Shown: positions 19,512-30,443 of the stretch, one piece after another | Layout: every line of letters starts with the position of its first letter | Numbering within the stretch: the stretch's first letter is position 1 | NCBI GenBank assembly: GCA_033765305.1 | Contig: JANRID010000072.1 | Span: forward strand, 54,732-118,731 | Length of the DNA: 64,000 nucleotides | Direction: 5' to 3' | Source of the DNA: RDXT01 sp033765305 | Lineage (GTDB): Bacteria; Bacteroidota; Bacteroidia; J057 | Notes under the pieces: generated by a model | What the model saw: the letters and a program-made list of their open reading frames with translations, nothing else | What the model was told of the DNA's origin: nothing | Database searches by the model: none | Program-made: the position numbers and the translations under genes

Positions 19512-19589
19512 AACAAATCAGCATATGTGCAGACGGGCTGGCAGCTTTGTCCGGAAATCCGTACTTTAGCCTCCCCGATCTCCAGCTTC

Positions 19590-21731
<2,142 letters not shown>

Positions 21732-21876
21732 GACCCTGCTCGGGCTCCTCCGTTGAGCCGGTCCGGAATGCAGTTCGGGCTGGAGATGGAACCGTTGAAA
21801 ATATTTGTATACTAAATTGGTAGATTATACAGATTTAGTGTGTAATATTGTGCCGGTAACCTAACACCTGATCCGC

Positions 21877-24420
21877 ATGAAACGCTTTCCGCTGCTGTTC
21901 TTATTGCTTCTGCTCGGGCTGCCTGCCGCATTCGGCCAAACGCTGCTGCGCGGCATCATCCGGGATGAGATGGGCGATCCGCTGATGGGCGCAACGGTGA
22001 TTATCAAAGACGCCAATCTGTTTGCTGCTGCCGATACCACAGGCGCATTCGCCATCAAAACTCCCGCCCAGCTGCCCTTCACCCTGCTGGTGCGCTTTGT
22101 CAGTTATCAAAGCCAGGAGATCCAGATTACGGAGCTGCCTGCCAAGCCCCTGGAAATCACGCTGATCAGCGACGATCTGATGTCGGTGATCATCACCTCC
22201 CGCCGCCGGAAGGAGATCGCGCAGGATGTGCCGATTCCGATTTCCGTGGTTGCAGGCGCACAGGCGGAGGATGCCGGGGCATTCAATGTCAACCGCCTCA
22301 AGGAGCTGATCCCGACAGTGCAGCTGTACTCTTCGAACCCCCGCAATACGGGCCTCAGCATCCGGGGCCTGGGCACGACCTTCGGGCTCACGAACGACGG
22401 CATTGATCCGGGCGTCGGGTTTTATGTGGATGGGGTATATTTTGCCCGTCCGGCGGCCACGACGCTGGACTTCATTGATGTGGAGCAGATCGAAGTGCTG
22501 CGCGGCCCGCAGGGCACGCTGTTCGGCAAAAACACCACGGCCGGCGCCTTCAATGTCACGACCCGCCGGCCGAGCTTTATCCGGAATTCGACCTTCGAGG
22601 CCAGCTACGGCAACTACGGCTTCATCCAGGCGCGGGGCTCGGTCACAGGCCCGCTGACCAAGAATCTGGCGGCACGCTTTTCCTTCTCCGGCACCCAGCG
22701 CGACGGCCTGCTGTACAACACGGCCGCCCAGGACGATGTCAATGATCTCAACAACCTGGGGCTGCGCGGGCAGCTGCTGTATACGCCTGCGAGCAAGATT
22801 GCCATCCTGGCGGCTGCGGACCTGACGCGCCAGCGTCCGGAAGGCTACGCCCAGGTGTTTGCCGGCGTGGCGCCGACGCTGCGGCCTGCCTACCGGCAGT
22901 TCGAGCAGATTATTGCCGACCTCGATTACACCCTGCCCAGCCGCAACCCCTTCGACCGGCTGGTAGATCACGACACCCCCTGGCGTTCCAACCAGGATCT
23001 GGGCGGCGCTTCGGTCAATATCGACATCGAGCTGGGGCCTGGCACCCTGACCTCCACCAGCGCATGGCGCTACTGGAACTGGGACCCTTCCAATGACCGC
23101 GATTTCACGGGTCTGCAGGGCCTGGCCCTTTCGCAGGCACCTTCCCGCCACGAGCAATGGTCGCAGGAGATCCGCTATGCCGGCTCCTTTTTCGATGGCC
23201 GCCTGAGCGGGGTACTGGGCCTGTTTGCCTTTTACCAGACCCTCGACGCGGACAGCGCCCATACTGAAGAAGCCGGGCGCGACCAATGGCGGTTTTCGCA
23301 GAATTCCACCAGCCCGCTCTGGCAGACTCCGGGGCTGCTGGACGGATACGGCCTGAAGACCTATCCCAGCTTCCGCAACTTCAGCGGGGCCGCCTTCGGC
23401 CAGGCCGATCTCAGGATTCTGGAGCAGCTGCACCTGCTCTCCGGCATCCGGCTCAACTACGATGAGAAAACGGTGGATTTCCGCCGCGAAGCCTACGGCG
23501 GGCTCCAGACCAGCGATCCGGCGCTGCTGGCGCTCAAGCGCTCGGTGTACAGCAACCAGTCCTTCACCGCAGACATCGAAGACACCAACCTGTCGGGCCA
23601 GGTAACGCTCGCCTACAAGCCTGGCAAGCGCCTGAATGCTTTCGCCACCTATTCGACCGGCTTCAAGCCGGTGGGCCTGAACCTGGGCGGCCTGCCGGTC
23701 TCCGGCGGCGAGCCGATGGTGGAGCTGGCCGTGATCCGGCCGGAGCGCGTGCAGCATGTGGAGCTTGGCATCAAGACGGTGCCGGTGGTGGGCACTATGC
23801 TGAACCTGACCGTATACCAGACCAGCGTCCGCGATTACCAGACCCTGGTGCAGGCGCCTGATCTGGCGGTCAACCGCGGCTATCTGGCCAATGCCGAAGA
23901 GATCCGGGTTCGCGGCGCCGAACTCGATGCCCGTGCCCGGATCGGCGAGTCGCTGACCCTGTACGGATCGCTGGCGTATACGGAAGGCATCTACGTATCC
24001 TTCACCAATGCGCCGCCTCCGCTGGAGGAAACGGGCGGCCCGACGTTCAAGGACGTTTCCGGCGGCCAGCTTCCCGGCATTTCGCCCTGGGCTGCCTCTG
24101 CCGGCGGCGAGTGGACCGGCAAGGGCAAGCTGCTCGGCCAGGAAGGGGATTTCTTCATCGCCGCCGACAGCTACTACCGTTCCTCCTTTTCGTCGAGCCC
24201 TTCCCCTTCCCAGTACCTCAATATCGACGGCTATGCGCTGCTCAACGGCCGCCTGGGCTTCCGTTCGCCCAAGGGACTGACGGTGTTCTTCTGGGGCCGG
24301 AATCTGCTGGACGCGGAATACTTCGAGCAGCTCCTGCCCGGCGCCGGCAACGCAGGCCATTATGCGGCGGTGCTCGGCGATCCCAGAACGTATGGCATCA
24401 CCCTCCGCCAGTCATTCTGA
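21877..24420 (+). CDS. TonB-dependent outer-membrane receptor
   Basis: This 847-residue outer-membrane transporter has a signal peptide (MKRFPLLFLLLLLGLPAAFG) and a carboxypeptidase-regulatory-like domain (GIIRDEMGDPLMGATVIIKD). A plug domain follows (GVYFARPAATTLDFIDVEQI, EVLRGPQGTLFGKNTTAGAF), then a 22-strand-type barrel ending in the aromatic RTYGITLRQSF. The plug resembles those of iron-complex receptors more than SusC, and there is no SusD partner. The substrate is unknown. An AT-rich stretch at 21790-21850 may hold its promoter, but no clean consensus was found. It is monocistronic with a strong terminator. Confidence 0.92.
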   Translation: MKRFPLLFLLLLLGLPAAFGQTLLRGIIRDEMGDPLMGATVIIKDANLFAAADTTGAFAIKTPAQLPFTLLVRFVSYQSQEIQITELPAKPLEITLISDDLMSVIITSRRRKEIAQDVPIPISVVAGAQAEDAGAFNVNRLKELIPTVQLYSSNPRNTGLSIRGLGTTFGLTNDGIDPGVGFYVDGVYFARPAATTLDFIDVEQIEVLRGPQGTLFGKNTTAGAFNVTTRRPSFIRNSTFEASYGNYGFIQARGSVTGPLTKNLAARFSFSGTQRDGLLYNTAAQDDVNDLNNLGLRGQLLYTPASKIAILAAADLTRQRPEGYAQVFAGVAPTLRPAYRQFEQIIADLDYTLPSRNPFDRLVDHDTPWRSNQDLGGASVNIDIELGPGTLTSTSAWRYWNWDPSNDRDFTGLQGLALSQAPSRHEQWSQEIRYAGSFFDGRLSGVLGLFAFYQTLDADSAHTEEAGRDQWRFSQNSTSPLWQTPGLLDGYGLKTYPSFRNFSGAAFGQADLRILEQLHLLSGIRLNYDEKTVDFRREAYGGLQTSDPALLALKRSVYSNQSFTADIEDTNLSGQVTLAYKPGKRLNAFATYSTGFKPVGLNLGGLPVSGGEPMVELAVIRPERVQHVELGIKTVPVVGTMLNLTVYQTSVRDYQTLVQAPDLAVNRGYLANAEEIRVRGAELDARARIGESLTLYGSLAYTEGIYVSFTNAPPPLEETGGPTFKDVSGGQLPGISPWAASAGGEWTGKGKLLGQEGDFFIAADSYYRSSFSSSPSPSQYLNIDGYALLNGRLGFRSPKGLTVFFWGRNLLDAEYFEQLLPGAGNAGHYAAVLGDPRTYGITLRQSF

Positions 24421-24474
24421 CGGCACTTTCCAAGTCCTCGCTTCCTGATTTCCCTGCAGTATCGCCCTGAAACG

Positions 24475-24502
24475 CGCCGCAGACTCCGGTCTGCGGCGTT
24501 TT
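24475..24502 (+). terminator. Intrinsic terminator after the TonB receptor gene
   Basis: CGCCGCAGAC and GTCTGCGGCG form a 10-bp perfect stem with a TCCG tetraloop followed by TTTTGATT. It lies 54 nt after the receptor stop and before the convergent DUF445 gene. Confidence 0.88.
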
Positions 24503-24536
24503 GATTGGCATAGCCCCGAAGCGCCTGCCGGGGGCT

Positions 24537-25784
24537 TCACATCCCGAACACGAAAGCCCACTGCACGAAGCCCGCCGCCAGCCCCAGCACGGCGCCTACG
24601 AGAATCAGCTTCCATTCGTCCTCCTGGAACACCGGGCGCAGAAAGCCCACAAACTGCTCAGGGGGAAGGCTTTGCATGCGTGCGCAGAGCGTGTGCTCGA
24701 TGTCGAGCGCCTGCTCGGCGTAGGCAAAGATATGCCGGATGGAGTGGGGCAGCTCCTCCACGAAGCGCCGGGCAATGGTGTTGCGGATGGTGACGAATGC
24801 GCTGGCGCCCTGGGTGAGCTGAAAGATCGGCTTGGAAAAGCCCGCCACGTTGTCCACGGCCTGCTTGACGTGGGTCTGGATCATCACCGAGATCCGGTCG
24901 GAGGCCGGTCCGGAAATGAGCCGCTCGAAGATGTTGCGGGAGGTCAGGATGCGCGAGGCGACGATGGCGGCGTATTCGGCAGAGACCTCCATCTGGCGTT
25001 TGATGAACAGGCCCTGAAACTCCGCCGGCCCGAACCTGCGCGGCCGCAGCGGTTCGAAAATCATCTTCAGGGCCAGGGCATTCGTGGCCCAGCCCACGAT
25101 GAGGCCCGCCACGGGCAGCGTCCAGCCCGATCCCCAGCCCATGCGGTCCATGCCCCAGACGATGAGCACCTGCGGAATACCGAAGATCAGGCCGAAATAC
25201 AGCCCGGAGAGCTCGATGAAGCGGAACTCCTTGGCGCCTACGCGCAGGAAGATCTGGTTGAGCAGCTCTTTGTTGTTCTCCAGCGCCTCCACCACCATCG
25301 TCCGCAGGTCGAAGAGGTCGGTGATGTTGGACTTGATTTCTTCCATGATATGGGCGACCACCACCGGCACATCCTCCTCCACGCGCTGGAAGATCCGCTG
25401 CCTGACGGCGGAGGGCAGATTTTCCCAGACTAAAGGGGCTTGATTTTCAAGGGTTTCGCTGATAATCTGCCGGGACAGGCGGTTGAGGGCGGGCTCCATT
25501 TCCTCGGCCACCCGCTCCGGTTCGATCTGCTCGAAACGGTCTTCGATGGTGATCAGCCGCTGCGTGAGCAGGTCCACGGCCTTGCCGGCCATGACGCCTG
25601 CCTTGGACGGGATAATGCCCTGCCAGCCCAGCCAGGGCCGGATGCCCTGGAATTCCAGCGGATAAAAGGTCATCCGCAAGGCAACCACATTGGTAAACCA
25701 TCCCACCACGGCGCTGACCGCCGGGATGGAGGCATAGGCCCAGAACATGCGGCTGCCGAGCGCCTGAAGGAGGGTATCCCACAT
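24537..25784 (-). CDS. DUF445 family membrane protein
   Basis: This is a 415-residue protein. The N-terminal segment FWAYASIPAVSAVVGWFTNV with ALRMTFYPLEF and the internal repeat GLIVGWATNALALKMIFEPL are the hallmarks of DUF445 (YheB-like) proteins: two similar membrane-proximal units separated by long amphipathic helices, with a final hydrophobic segment at the C-terminus (LVGAVLGLAAGFVQWAFVFG). The function is unknown. A perfect -7 box only 5 nt upstream suggests that the mRNA is leaderless or nearly so. Confidence 0.85.
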   Translation of the reverse strand: MWDTLLQALGSRMFWAYASIPAVSAVVGWFTNVVALRMTFYPLEFQGIRPWLGWQGIIPSKAGVMAGKAVDLLTQRLITIEDRFEQIEPERVAEEMEPALNRLSRQIISETLENQAPLVWENLPSAVRQRIFQRVEEDVPVVVAHIMEEIKSNITDLFDLRTMVVEALENNKELLNQIFLRVGAKEFRFIELSGLYFGLIFGIPQVLIVWGMDRMGWGSGWTLPVAGLIVGWATNALALKMIFEPLRPRRFGPAEFQGLFIKRQMEVSAEYAAIVASRILTSRNIFERLISGPASDRISVMIQTHVKQAVDNVAGFSKPIFQLTQGASAFVTIRNTIARRFVEELPHSIRHIFAYAEQALDIEHTLCARMQSLPPEQFVGFLRPVFQEDEWKLILVGAVLGLAAGFVQWAFVFGM

Positions 25785-25788
25785 GCGG

Positions 25789-25796
25789 CAAAGATA
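25789..25796 (-). promoter_or_regulatory. -7 promoter element TATCTTTG directly before DUF445
   Basis: TATCTTTG on the minus strand is a perfect TAnnTTTG match, 4 nt from the ATG. No clear TTG lies 19-21 nt further upstream. If it is used, transcription would start at or next to the start codon. Confidence 0.5.
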
Positions 25797-25850
25797 GAAG
25801 TTTTCCGGGGGAAATGCGGAGCGCCTGCAGCCCTGCGGGCGCGGCTCCGG

Positions 25851-25874
25851 AGGGTACTCAGCCAGTACCTTATT
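25851..25874 (+). repeat. 24-bp direct repeat, copy A
   Basis: The sequence is AGGGTACTC-A-GCCAGTACCTT-A-TT; it matches copy B at 27344 in 22 of 24 positions. It contains the inverted pair GGTACT/AGTACC. It overlaps the last bases of the amidohydrolase gene. Confidence 0.8.
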
Positions 25875-27150
25875 ACTTCCGCACCAGTTTTCCCGACTTG
25901 ATCACCAGGCTGATGTCCGATGCATGTGTGATGTCCTCAGCCGGATTCTGGTCCAGGATGACCAGATCTGCGGTTTTTCCCGCCTCGATCGTCCCATACC
26001 GATCCTCCGCTCCGAGGAATACCGCAGGGTTGTAAACTGCCATTTTCAGAATTTCAAATGGCGGAATGCCAGCGCTTTGCAGTGCAGCCATTTCCTCATG
26101 CAGGCTGTATCCCGGGTAGACAAAGGGCATTCCGGCAAAATCGCTTCCCGTCAGCAGGGGAATCCCCGCATCGAACAAGTCCTTGACCAGTTTTTTCCGG
26201 CTCTCGTACCGCGTTTCAGCCTGTGCTATATCCGAAACGCTCAGCGGGCGCTGCTGTCTGCTGATTCTGGTTTGCTCCCATTCGAGTTTCAGGGCGGGGT
26301 CCAATCCTTCATACAATGGATGGTACGCATACTTCCCTGCTGCCAGTTCCTGCTTCCGTTTATACACAATCAGGGTGGGGCAAACCCAGCTGCCGCCGGC
26401 TGCCGCTGCACGCAGGAAGGATTGCAGCTTCAGGCTGTCCTTCTGGAGATACTCGATGCCATTCAGGTGCTCGATACTTGCCTGTCCGGCTGCTACGGCT
26501 TCCTCCGGGCTTACATATTCCGAGATGTGGCCTGCGAAGGGAATGTGCCGTTCCTTCGAATACGCGGCAATTTCCTCCAGCACATCCTGGGGCAGGAGGG
26601 AGTACACCTTGAAGAAGTCGACCCCCAGGTCATGCAGGCTATCCAGCACGCGCCGGACCGTGCGCATGCTCAATGCTGCGCTGAAATCCGGTTGTACAGG
26701 CGGGTCTCCGTCGAGTATCGGTCCAGGGCCCAGCAGAACAGGGCCTGAAGCGGGGTGATCCCGCAGCTGCTGCTTGAACCGGTTCAGGATGTCCGCACTG
26801 CCGCCCATGTCTCTGACCCCCGTGATTCCGTACGAGAGCAAGACCGGGAAAACGGACTCATCGAGATGATCTTTCCAGCACACGTGCACATGCATATCCC
26901 AAAAGCCCGGTATGATATACTTGCCTGTGCCATCGATGATGGTGTCCGGAACCGTCTGCAGATTCAGCTGCGCGGACTCAATCCGGGCGATGGCTGCATC
27001 CCGTATATAAATGCGCTGATGGTGACGTATCTCCTGCCGTACGGCGTCGACGATGGAGATATTATCAATAACCAGCTCATATGCAAGCGGCTGTCCTTGA
27101 CTACAGATCCAGCCCATACAGCTTGCGATGATTAGCAGTGCATGCTTCAT
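25873..27150 (-). CDS. Secreted amidohydrolase (imidazolonepropionase/prolidase-like superfamily)
   Basis: This 425-residue metal-dependent hydrolase is predicted to be exported: MKHALLIIASCMGWICSQG is a signal peptide with a possible lipobox. The ATG at 27150 is preferred to one 30 nt upstream because it starts the signal peptide directly. Metal-site motifs are DMHVHV, PFAGHISEYVS (His), the AGQASIEHLNG segment with His, and LLTGSDFAG with the catalytic Asp; IEAGKTADLVILDQNP is the family C-terminal strand. The substrate is unknown (peptide, lactone or N-acyl amide are all possible). Base composition is visibly less GC-rich than both flanks, and direct repeats bracket the gene. Confidence 0.88.
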   Translation of the reverse strand: MKHALLIIASCMGWICSQGQPLAYELVIDNISIVDAVRQEIRHHQRIYIRDAAIARIESAQLNLQTVPDTIIDGTGKYIIPGFWDMHVHVCWKDHLDESVFPVLLSYGITGVRDMGGSADILNRFKQQLRDHPASGPVLLGPGPILDGDPPVQPDFSAALSMRTVRRVLDSLHDLGVDFFKVYSLLPQDVLEEIAAYSKERHIPFAGHISEYVSPEEAVAAGQASIEHLNGIEYLQKDSLKLQSFLRAAAAGGSWVCPTLIVYKRKQELAAGKYAYHPLYEGLDPALKLEWEQTRISRQQRPLSVSDIAQAETRYESRKKLVKDLFDAGIPLLTGSDFAGMPFVYPGYSLHEEMAALQSAGIPPFEILKMAVYNPAVFLGAEDRYGTIEAGKTADLVILDQNPAEDITHASDISLVIKSGKLVRK

Positions 27151-27343
27151 ATCGATGCGGGACGATCCTATGGGCTGCATGCAGCCCGTGGCGTATCATA
27201 CAATGATCGCGAAAGATCGCCGGTACGCTGCTGTCTGCTCGCCAAGTGCATGGCGATCGTCTGCATATGGAGGTGCTTGAGCGCTGTATGGCATCCGGAA
27301 AGCAAGCAGGGAATATACCGGCTGCTGGTGTCCTGCTGACGCG

Positions 27344-27367
27344 AGGGTACTCCGCCAGTACCTTGTT
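27344..27367 (+). repeat. 24-bp direct repeat, copy B
   Basis: The sequence is AGGGTACTC-C-GCCAGTACCTT-G-TT, the partner of the copy at 25851. Its last bases supply the TTG box of the promoter for the downstream lipoprotein operon. Confidence 0.8.
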
Positions 27368-27392
27368 CGCTGGCGCGGCATCTGTATATTTG
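27363..27392 (+). promoter_or_regulatory. Bacteroidota-type promoter for the lipoprotein/sugar-transferase operon
   Basis: A TTG at 27364 is followed after 18 nt by TATATTTG (27385-27392), a perfect TAnnTTTG match. The start codon at 27426 is 33 nt downstream. Confidence 0.75.
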
Positions 27393-27425
27393 CAGGCTGA
27401 TGACCGATTCAGAAACCGCTTGCGC

Positions 27426-28316
27426 ATGATGAAGATCCGGATGGCGATGATGGCGCTCGCGCTCGCAGCAGGAGGCTGCAAGTGGCTCGATCCGGCGGAA
27501 CCCCTGCCGGTCTATATCCGGATGGCGGGCGCCGCCGTGCAGACCGACGACGGCAGCGGCCGCTCGTCCGCCGGCATCAAGGATGTGTGGGTGGACCACA
27601 ACTCGGCCCTCTTTGGCGTGTACCGCCTGCCGAGTGTGGTGCCGCTGCTGCCGGCAGAAACCGATAACCGCCTGACATTCAGCGGCGGCATCTTCGAAAA
27701 CGGCCAGTCGGCCGTGCGTTCGCGCTACCCCTTCTGGCAGCCCGTCAGCCTGGACCTCGGCGCGCTGCCCCTGCTCGATACCCTGCGGCCTGCGCTGGAC
27801 TTCGTCTACTACCCCGACACCGTGCTGGCCTGGCCGCTCAAGGAGGATTTCGAAGGCGCCTCGATCTCCTTCGAGCCGCTGTTCAGCAATGCCAGCACCA
27901 CCTGGCTGCGGCTGACCGATGTGCAGCCCTTCCAGGGGCTCTTCTGCGCGCAGATCGACTTTACGAACGAGCGCTTCGAGTTCGAGGCCATCGGGGCCGA
28001 CTTCCTGCCGCTGCCGCAGAGCGGCAACAATGACGTGTACCTCGAAGTAGCCTACCGGGGCGACCTGCCCTTCACGGCAGGCCTCTACTACCGCAGCGGC
28101 AGCACCGCAGGAGAGCTGCCGACACAGGCCTTCTTTCCGGCTGAAAATCAGTGGAATATCGCCTATTTTCATATCAACGAGCAGATCCGCACCCTGCCTG
28201 CGGCGGCGGTCTTCAAGCCCTTTCTGCGGGCGAGCAGCCGCAGCGCCACCACCGGCCAGGGCCGCGAGGGCACCCTGTTTTTCGACCGCATCCGCATCGT
28301 CCATTTCAGATCATGA
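27426..28316 (+). CDS. Hypothetical lipoprotein
   Basis: This is a 296-residue protein of unknown function. The ATG at 27426 (or 27429) gives a short basic start and a lipobox, LALAAGGC, with the acylated Cys near residue 18, so it should be a surface or periplasmic lipoprotein. No domain was recognised. It ends in an ATGA overlap with the sugar transferase gene, so the two are translationally coupled. That suggests a role in envelope glycan assembly, but this is inference from position only. The frame extends further upstream, but the promoter lies in that part. Confidence 0.7.
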   Translation: MMKIRMAMMALALAAGGCKWLDPAEPLPVYIRMAGAAVQTDDGSGRSSAGIKDVWVDHNSALFGVYRLPSVVPLLPAETDNRLTFSGGIFENGQSAVRSRYPFWQPVSLDLGALPLLDTLRPALDFVYYPDTVLAWPLKEDFEGASISFEPLFSNASTTWLRLTDVQPFQGLFCAQIDFTNERFEFEAIGADFLPLPQSGNNDVYLEVAYRGDLPFTAGLYYRSGSTAGELPTQAFFPAENQWNIAYFHINEQIRTLPAAAVFKPFLRASSRSATTGQGREGTLFFDRIRIVHFRS

Positions 28317-29716
28317 TCCGGAAATGGCTCCAGCAACTGGCCTACCTCGCCGCCGACTTTACGGCGAGCTATCTGGTATGGCTGGCCTTTGTCTTTTTCC
28401 GGCGCGAAACCCTCGAAGGGCTCGGCCGGCTCGACCCCCAGCAGTTCATCAATGCTGCCGTCATCAGCGGCTACTGGCTCATCCTCTACGCGCTGGCTGG
28501 CCTCTACGGCAACCCGTTCCGCCGCTCGCGCCTGCACGAGCTGAACCAGACCTTCAAATTTACCCTCGGCGGGGTGCTGATCATCTTCTTTCTCATTTTC
28601 CTCGACGATCCTGTCCCGCCCGAAAACCCTTCGCTCCAGCGCAGGCTGCTGGGCATTTACTTCGTCTCGCAGTTTCTGGCCGTGGCGCTGACGCGCCTGG
28701 TCATCACCACCCGCACCAACATCCGCATCCGCCGCCGGAAGCTGGGCTTTCCCACGGTGCTGGTGGGCAGCCGCGAGCAGGCCTGGAAGATCTACCGCGA
28801 GCTGGAGTACAACCGCCGCCCGCTGGGCTATTTATTTAAAGGCTATGTCTCGCTCAACGGCGTGCAGGACTCGCTCTTCCGGGGCAAGCTCAAGCACCTG
28901 GGCGAAGCCTCCCGGCTGGAGGAGATCATCCGGAGCCGGCGCATCGAGGATGTGATCATTGCGCTGGAGCCTGGCGAAGCCGCCGAGGTGGAGCGCGTCA
29001 TCGAGCAGTGCGAGCGGACGAACGTGAACATCCGCATCGTGCCGGGCATCTACGACTACATCACGGGCAGCGTGAAGGTGTCGCACATCCTGGGCTCGCC
29101 GCTGATCGAGGTATTTCCGAAGATCATGCGCCCCTGGGAGGAGGTGGGCAAACGCGCTTTCGATGTGGCGGCCTCCCTGGCTGCGCTGCTGCTGCTCTCG
29201 CCGGTGTACCTGACGCTGGCGGTGCTGATCCGGCTGGATTCGGAGGGGCCGGTATTTTTCCGGCAGCAGCGCATCGGGCGCTACGGCAAGCCCTTCTGGA
29301 TCTACAAGTTCCGCTCCATGCGCACCGATGCCGAGCAGGCGGGTCCGGCCCTGTCGAGCGACCACGACCCGCGCGTGACCGGGGTGGGCCGCTGGCTGCG
29401 CAAGCTGCGCCTCGACGAGCTGCCGCAGTTCTGGAACGTGCTCAAAGGCGAAATGAGCATTGTAGGCCCCCGGCCGGAGCGGCAGTACTACATCGACCAG
29501 ATCCTGCGGGTGGCGCCGCACTACCGGCACCTGCACAAGGTGCGGCCGGGCATCACCTCCTGGGGGCAGGTCAAATATGGCTACGCCTCCACGGTGGAGC
29601 AGATGGTGGAGCGGCTCAAATTCGACATTCTGTATCTGGAGAACATGTCGCTGGGGCTGGACCTGAAGATCCTGCTGTACACCTTTATTGTAATTGTGGA
29701 AGGCCGGGGCAAATGA
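28313..29716 (+). CDS. Exopolysaccharide-type undecaprenyl-phosphate sugar transferase
   Basis: This is a 467-residue polyprenyl glycosylphosphotransferase (WbaP/WcaJ type). It has four N-terminal membrane helices, a central CoA-binding-like domain (residues about 130-260) and from about residue 280 the transferase domain: KRAFDVAASLAALLLLSPVY with the re-entrant helix, EGPVFFRQQRIGRYGKPFWI, YKFRSMRTDAE, LRKLRLDELPQFWNVLKGEM and SIVGPRPE with the catalytic Asp-Glu and PRP motifs. It starts glycan synthesis by moving a sugar-1-phosphate onto undecaprenyl phosphate at the inner membrane. The start codon overlaps the lipoprotein stop. Confidence 0.93.
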   Translation: MIRKWLQQLAYLAADFTASYLVWLAFVFFRRETLEGLGRLDPQQFINAAVISGYWLILYALAGLYGNPFRRSRLHELNQTFKFTLGGVLIIFFLIFLDDPVPPENPSLQRRLLGIYFVSQFLAVALTRLVITTRTNIRIRRRKLGFPTVLVGSREQAWKIYRELEYNRRPLGYLFKGYVSLNGVQDSLFRGKLKHLGEASRLEEIIRSRRIEDVIIALEPGEAAEVERVIEQCERTNVNIRIVPGIYDYITGSVKVSHILGSPLIEVFPKIMRPWEEVGKRAFDVAASLAALLLLSPVYLTLAVLIRLDSEGPVFFRQQRIGRYGKPFWIYKFRSMRTDAEQAGPALSSDHDPRVTGVGRWLRKLRLDELPQFWNVLKGEMSIVGPRPERQYYIDQILRVAPHYRHLHKVRPGITSWGQVKYGYASTVEQMVERLKFDILYLENMSLGLDLKILLYTFIVIVEGRGK

Positions 29717-29728
29717 CCTGCAGGCGGC

Positions 29729-30184
29729 CTACTCGCCGAGCAGGTCGCGCAGGCGGCGCTGCACGATGAGATCGCGGTTGTCGCGGCGCTGCTGGAGGGC
29801 CGCCTCCACCTGCACCAGCGCAGCTTTGAGGGTCTGGATCTTGCCGGTTTCGGTGCTGAGGCCGGGATCGGCTTCGAGGGTGCGGAGCTGTGCGCGGAGG
29901 TCGGCGGCCTCGGCCATCTTCTGCTCGACGCCGAGGTCGAAGAGGGCGTAGAGCGAGGCCTGGATGTCGGCCCGGAGGGCCGGGCTGCGGCTGCCCTGCT
30001 GCCATTGGCGGAGCAGCTCCGCCGAGCGCTGCTCCAGCTGGGCCTTGCGCTGCGCGGCCTCGGCCATCCGGGCGGCAGGCTCCGCCGGCACTGCGGTGCG
30101 GGCATTGACCTGGGCACGGCTTTGCCGGAGGGGGACGGCCAGCAGCGCCCAGGCGCTCAGCAGAAAGAGTAGTTTCCGGATCAT
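29729..30184 (-). CDS. Small periplasmic coiled-coil protein, unknown
   Basis: This 151-residue protein has a signal peptide (MIRKLLFLLSAWALLAVPL...SRAQ) and an otherwise almost entirely helical, Ala/Gln/Arg/Glu-rich body, for example RMAEAAQRKAQLEQRSAELL and TLKAALVQVEAALQQRRDN. It should form a coiled coil in the periplasm. No family was recognised. It converges on the sugar transferase with 12 nt between the ends. Confidence 0.6.
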   Translation of the reverse strand: MIRKLLFLLSAWALLAVPLRQSRAQVNARTAVPAEPAARMAEAAQRKAQLEQRSAELLRQWQQGSRSPALRADIQASLYALFDLGVEQKMAEAADLRAQLRTLEADPGLSTETGKIQTLKAALVQVEAALQQRRDNRDLIVQRRLRDLLGE

Positions 30185-30305
30185 GTGAACAGGATGCGAT
30201 TGCGGGGAACGGGATCAGAGGGTATAACGAACGGACGGCGGAAAAAATACAATCCCGGCAGGCAGACTGCGGCAGGGCTTTCAGATGAACGGATGTACAT
30301 CTGTG

Positions 30306-30342
30306 CTTAATCTTGGCTTAAACGTCTTAACAATTTCGTAAT
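30306..30342 (+). promoter_or_regulatory. CTTAA direct-repeat motif upstream of a TonB receptor
   Basis: Three CTTAA blocks (30306, 30317, 30326) are spaced 11 and 9 nt. They end in CTTAACAAT-N3-GTAAT, which recurs upstream of the beta-helix gene at 33420. This looks like a binding site for a tandem-repeat-reading response regulator of the OmpR/PhoB type; the regulator is not identified. Confidence 0.45.
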
Positions 30343-30443
30343 ACTGGAAGCCGATTTTCTTTACATGCGGAAACGTGCTTTGCACCGGGAATTCCATATA
30401 CCCACAAAGCCCCCTGGAATTCCAGTCATCAAACGCATTCCGT

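Noticed and set aside
27246..27425. Longer N-terminus for the lipoprotein
   Set aside because: The extension would contain the direct repeat and a perfect promoter -7 box, and would bury the lipobox in the middle of the protein.
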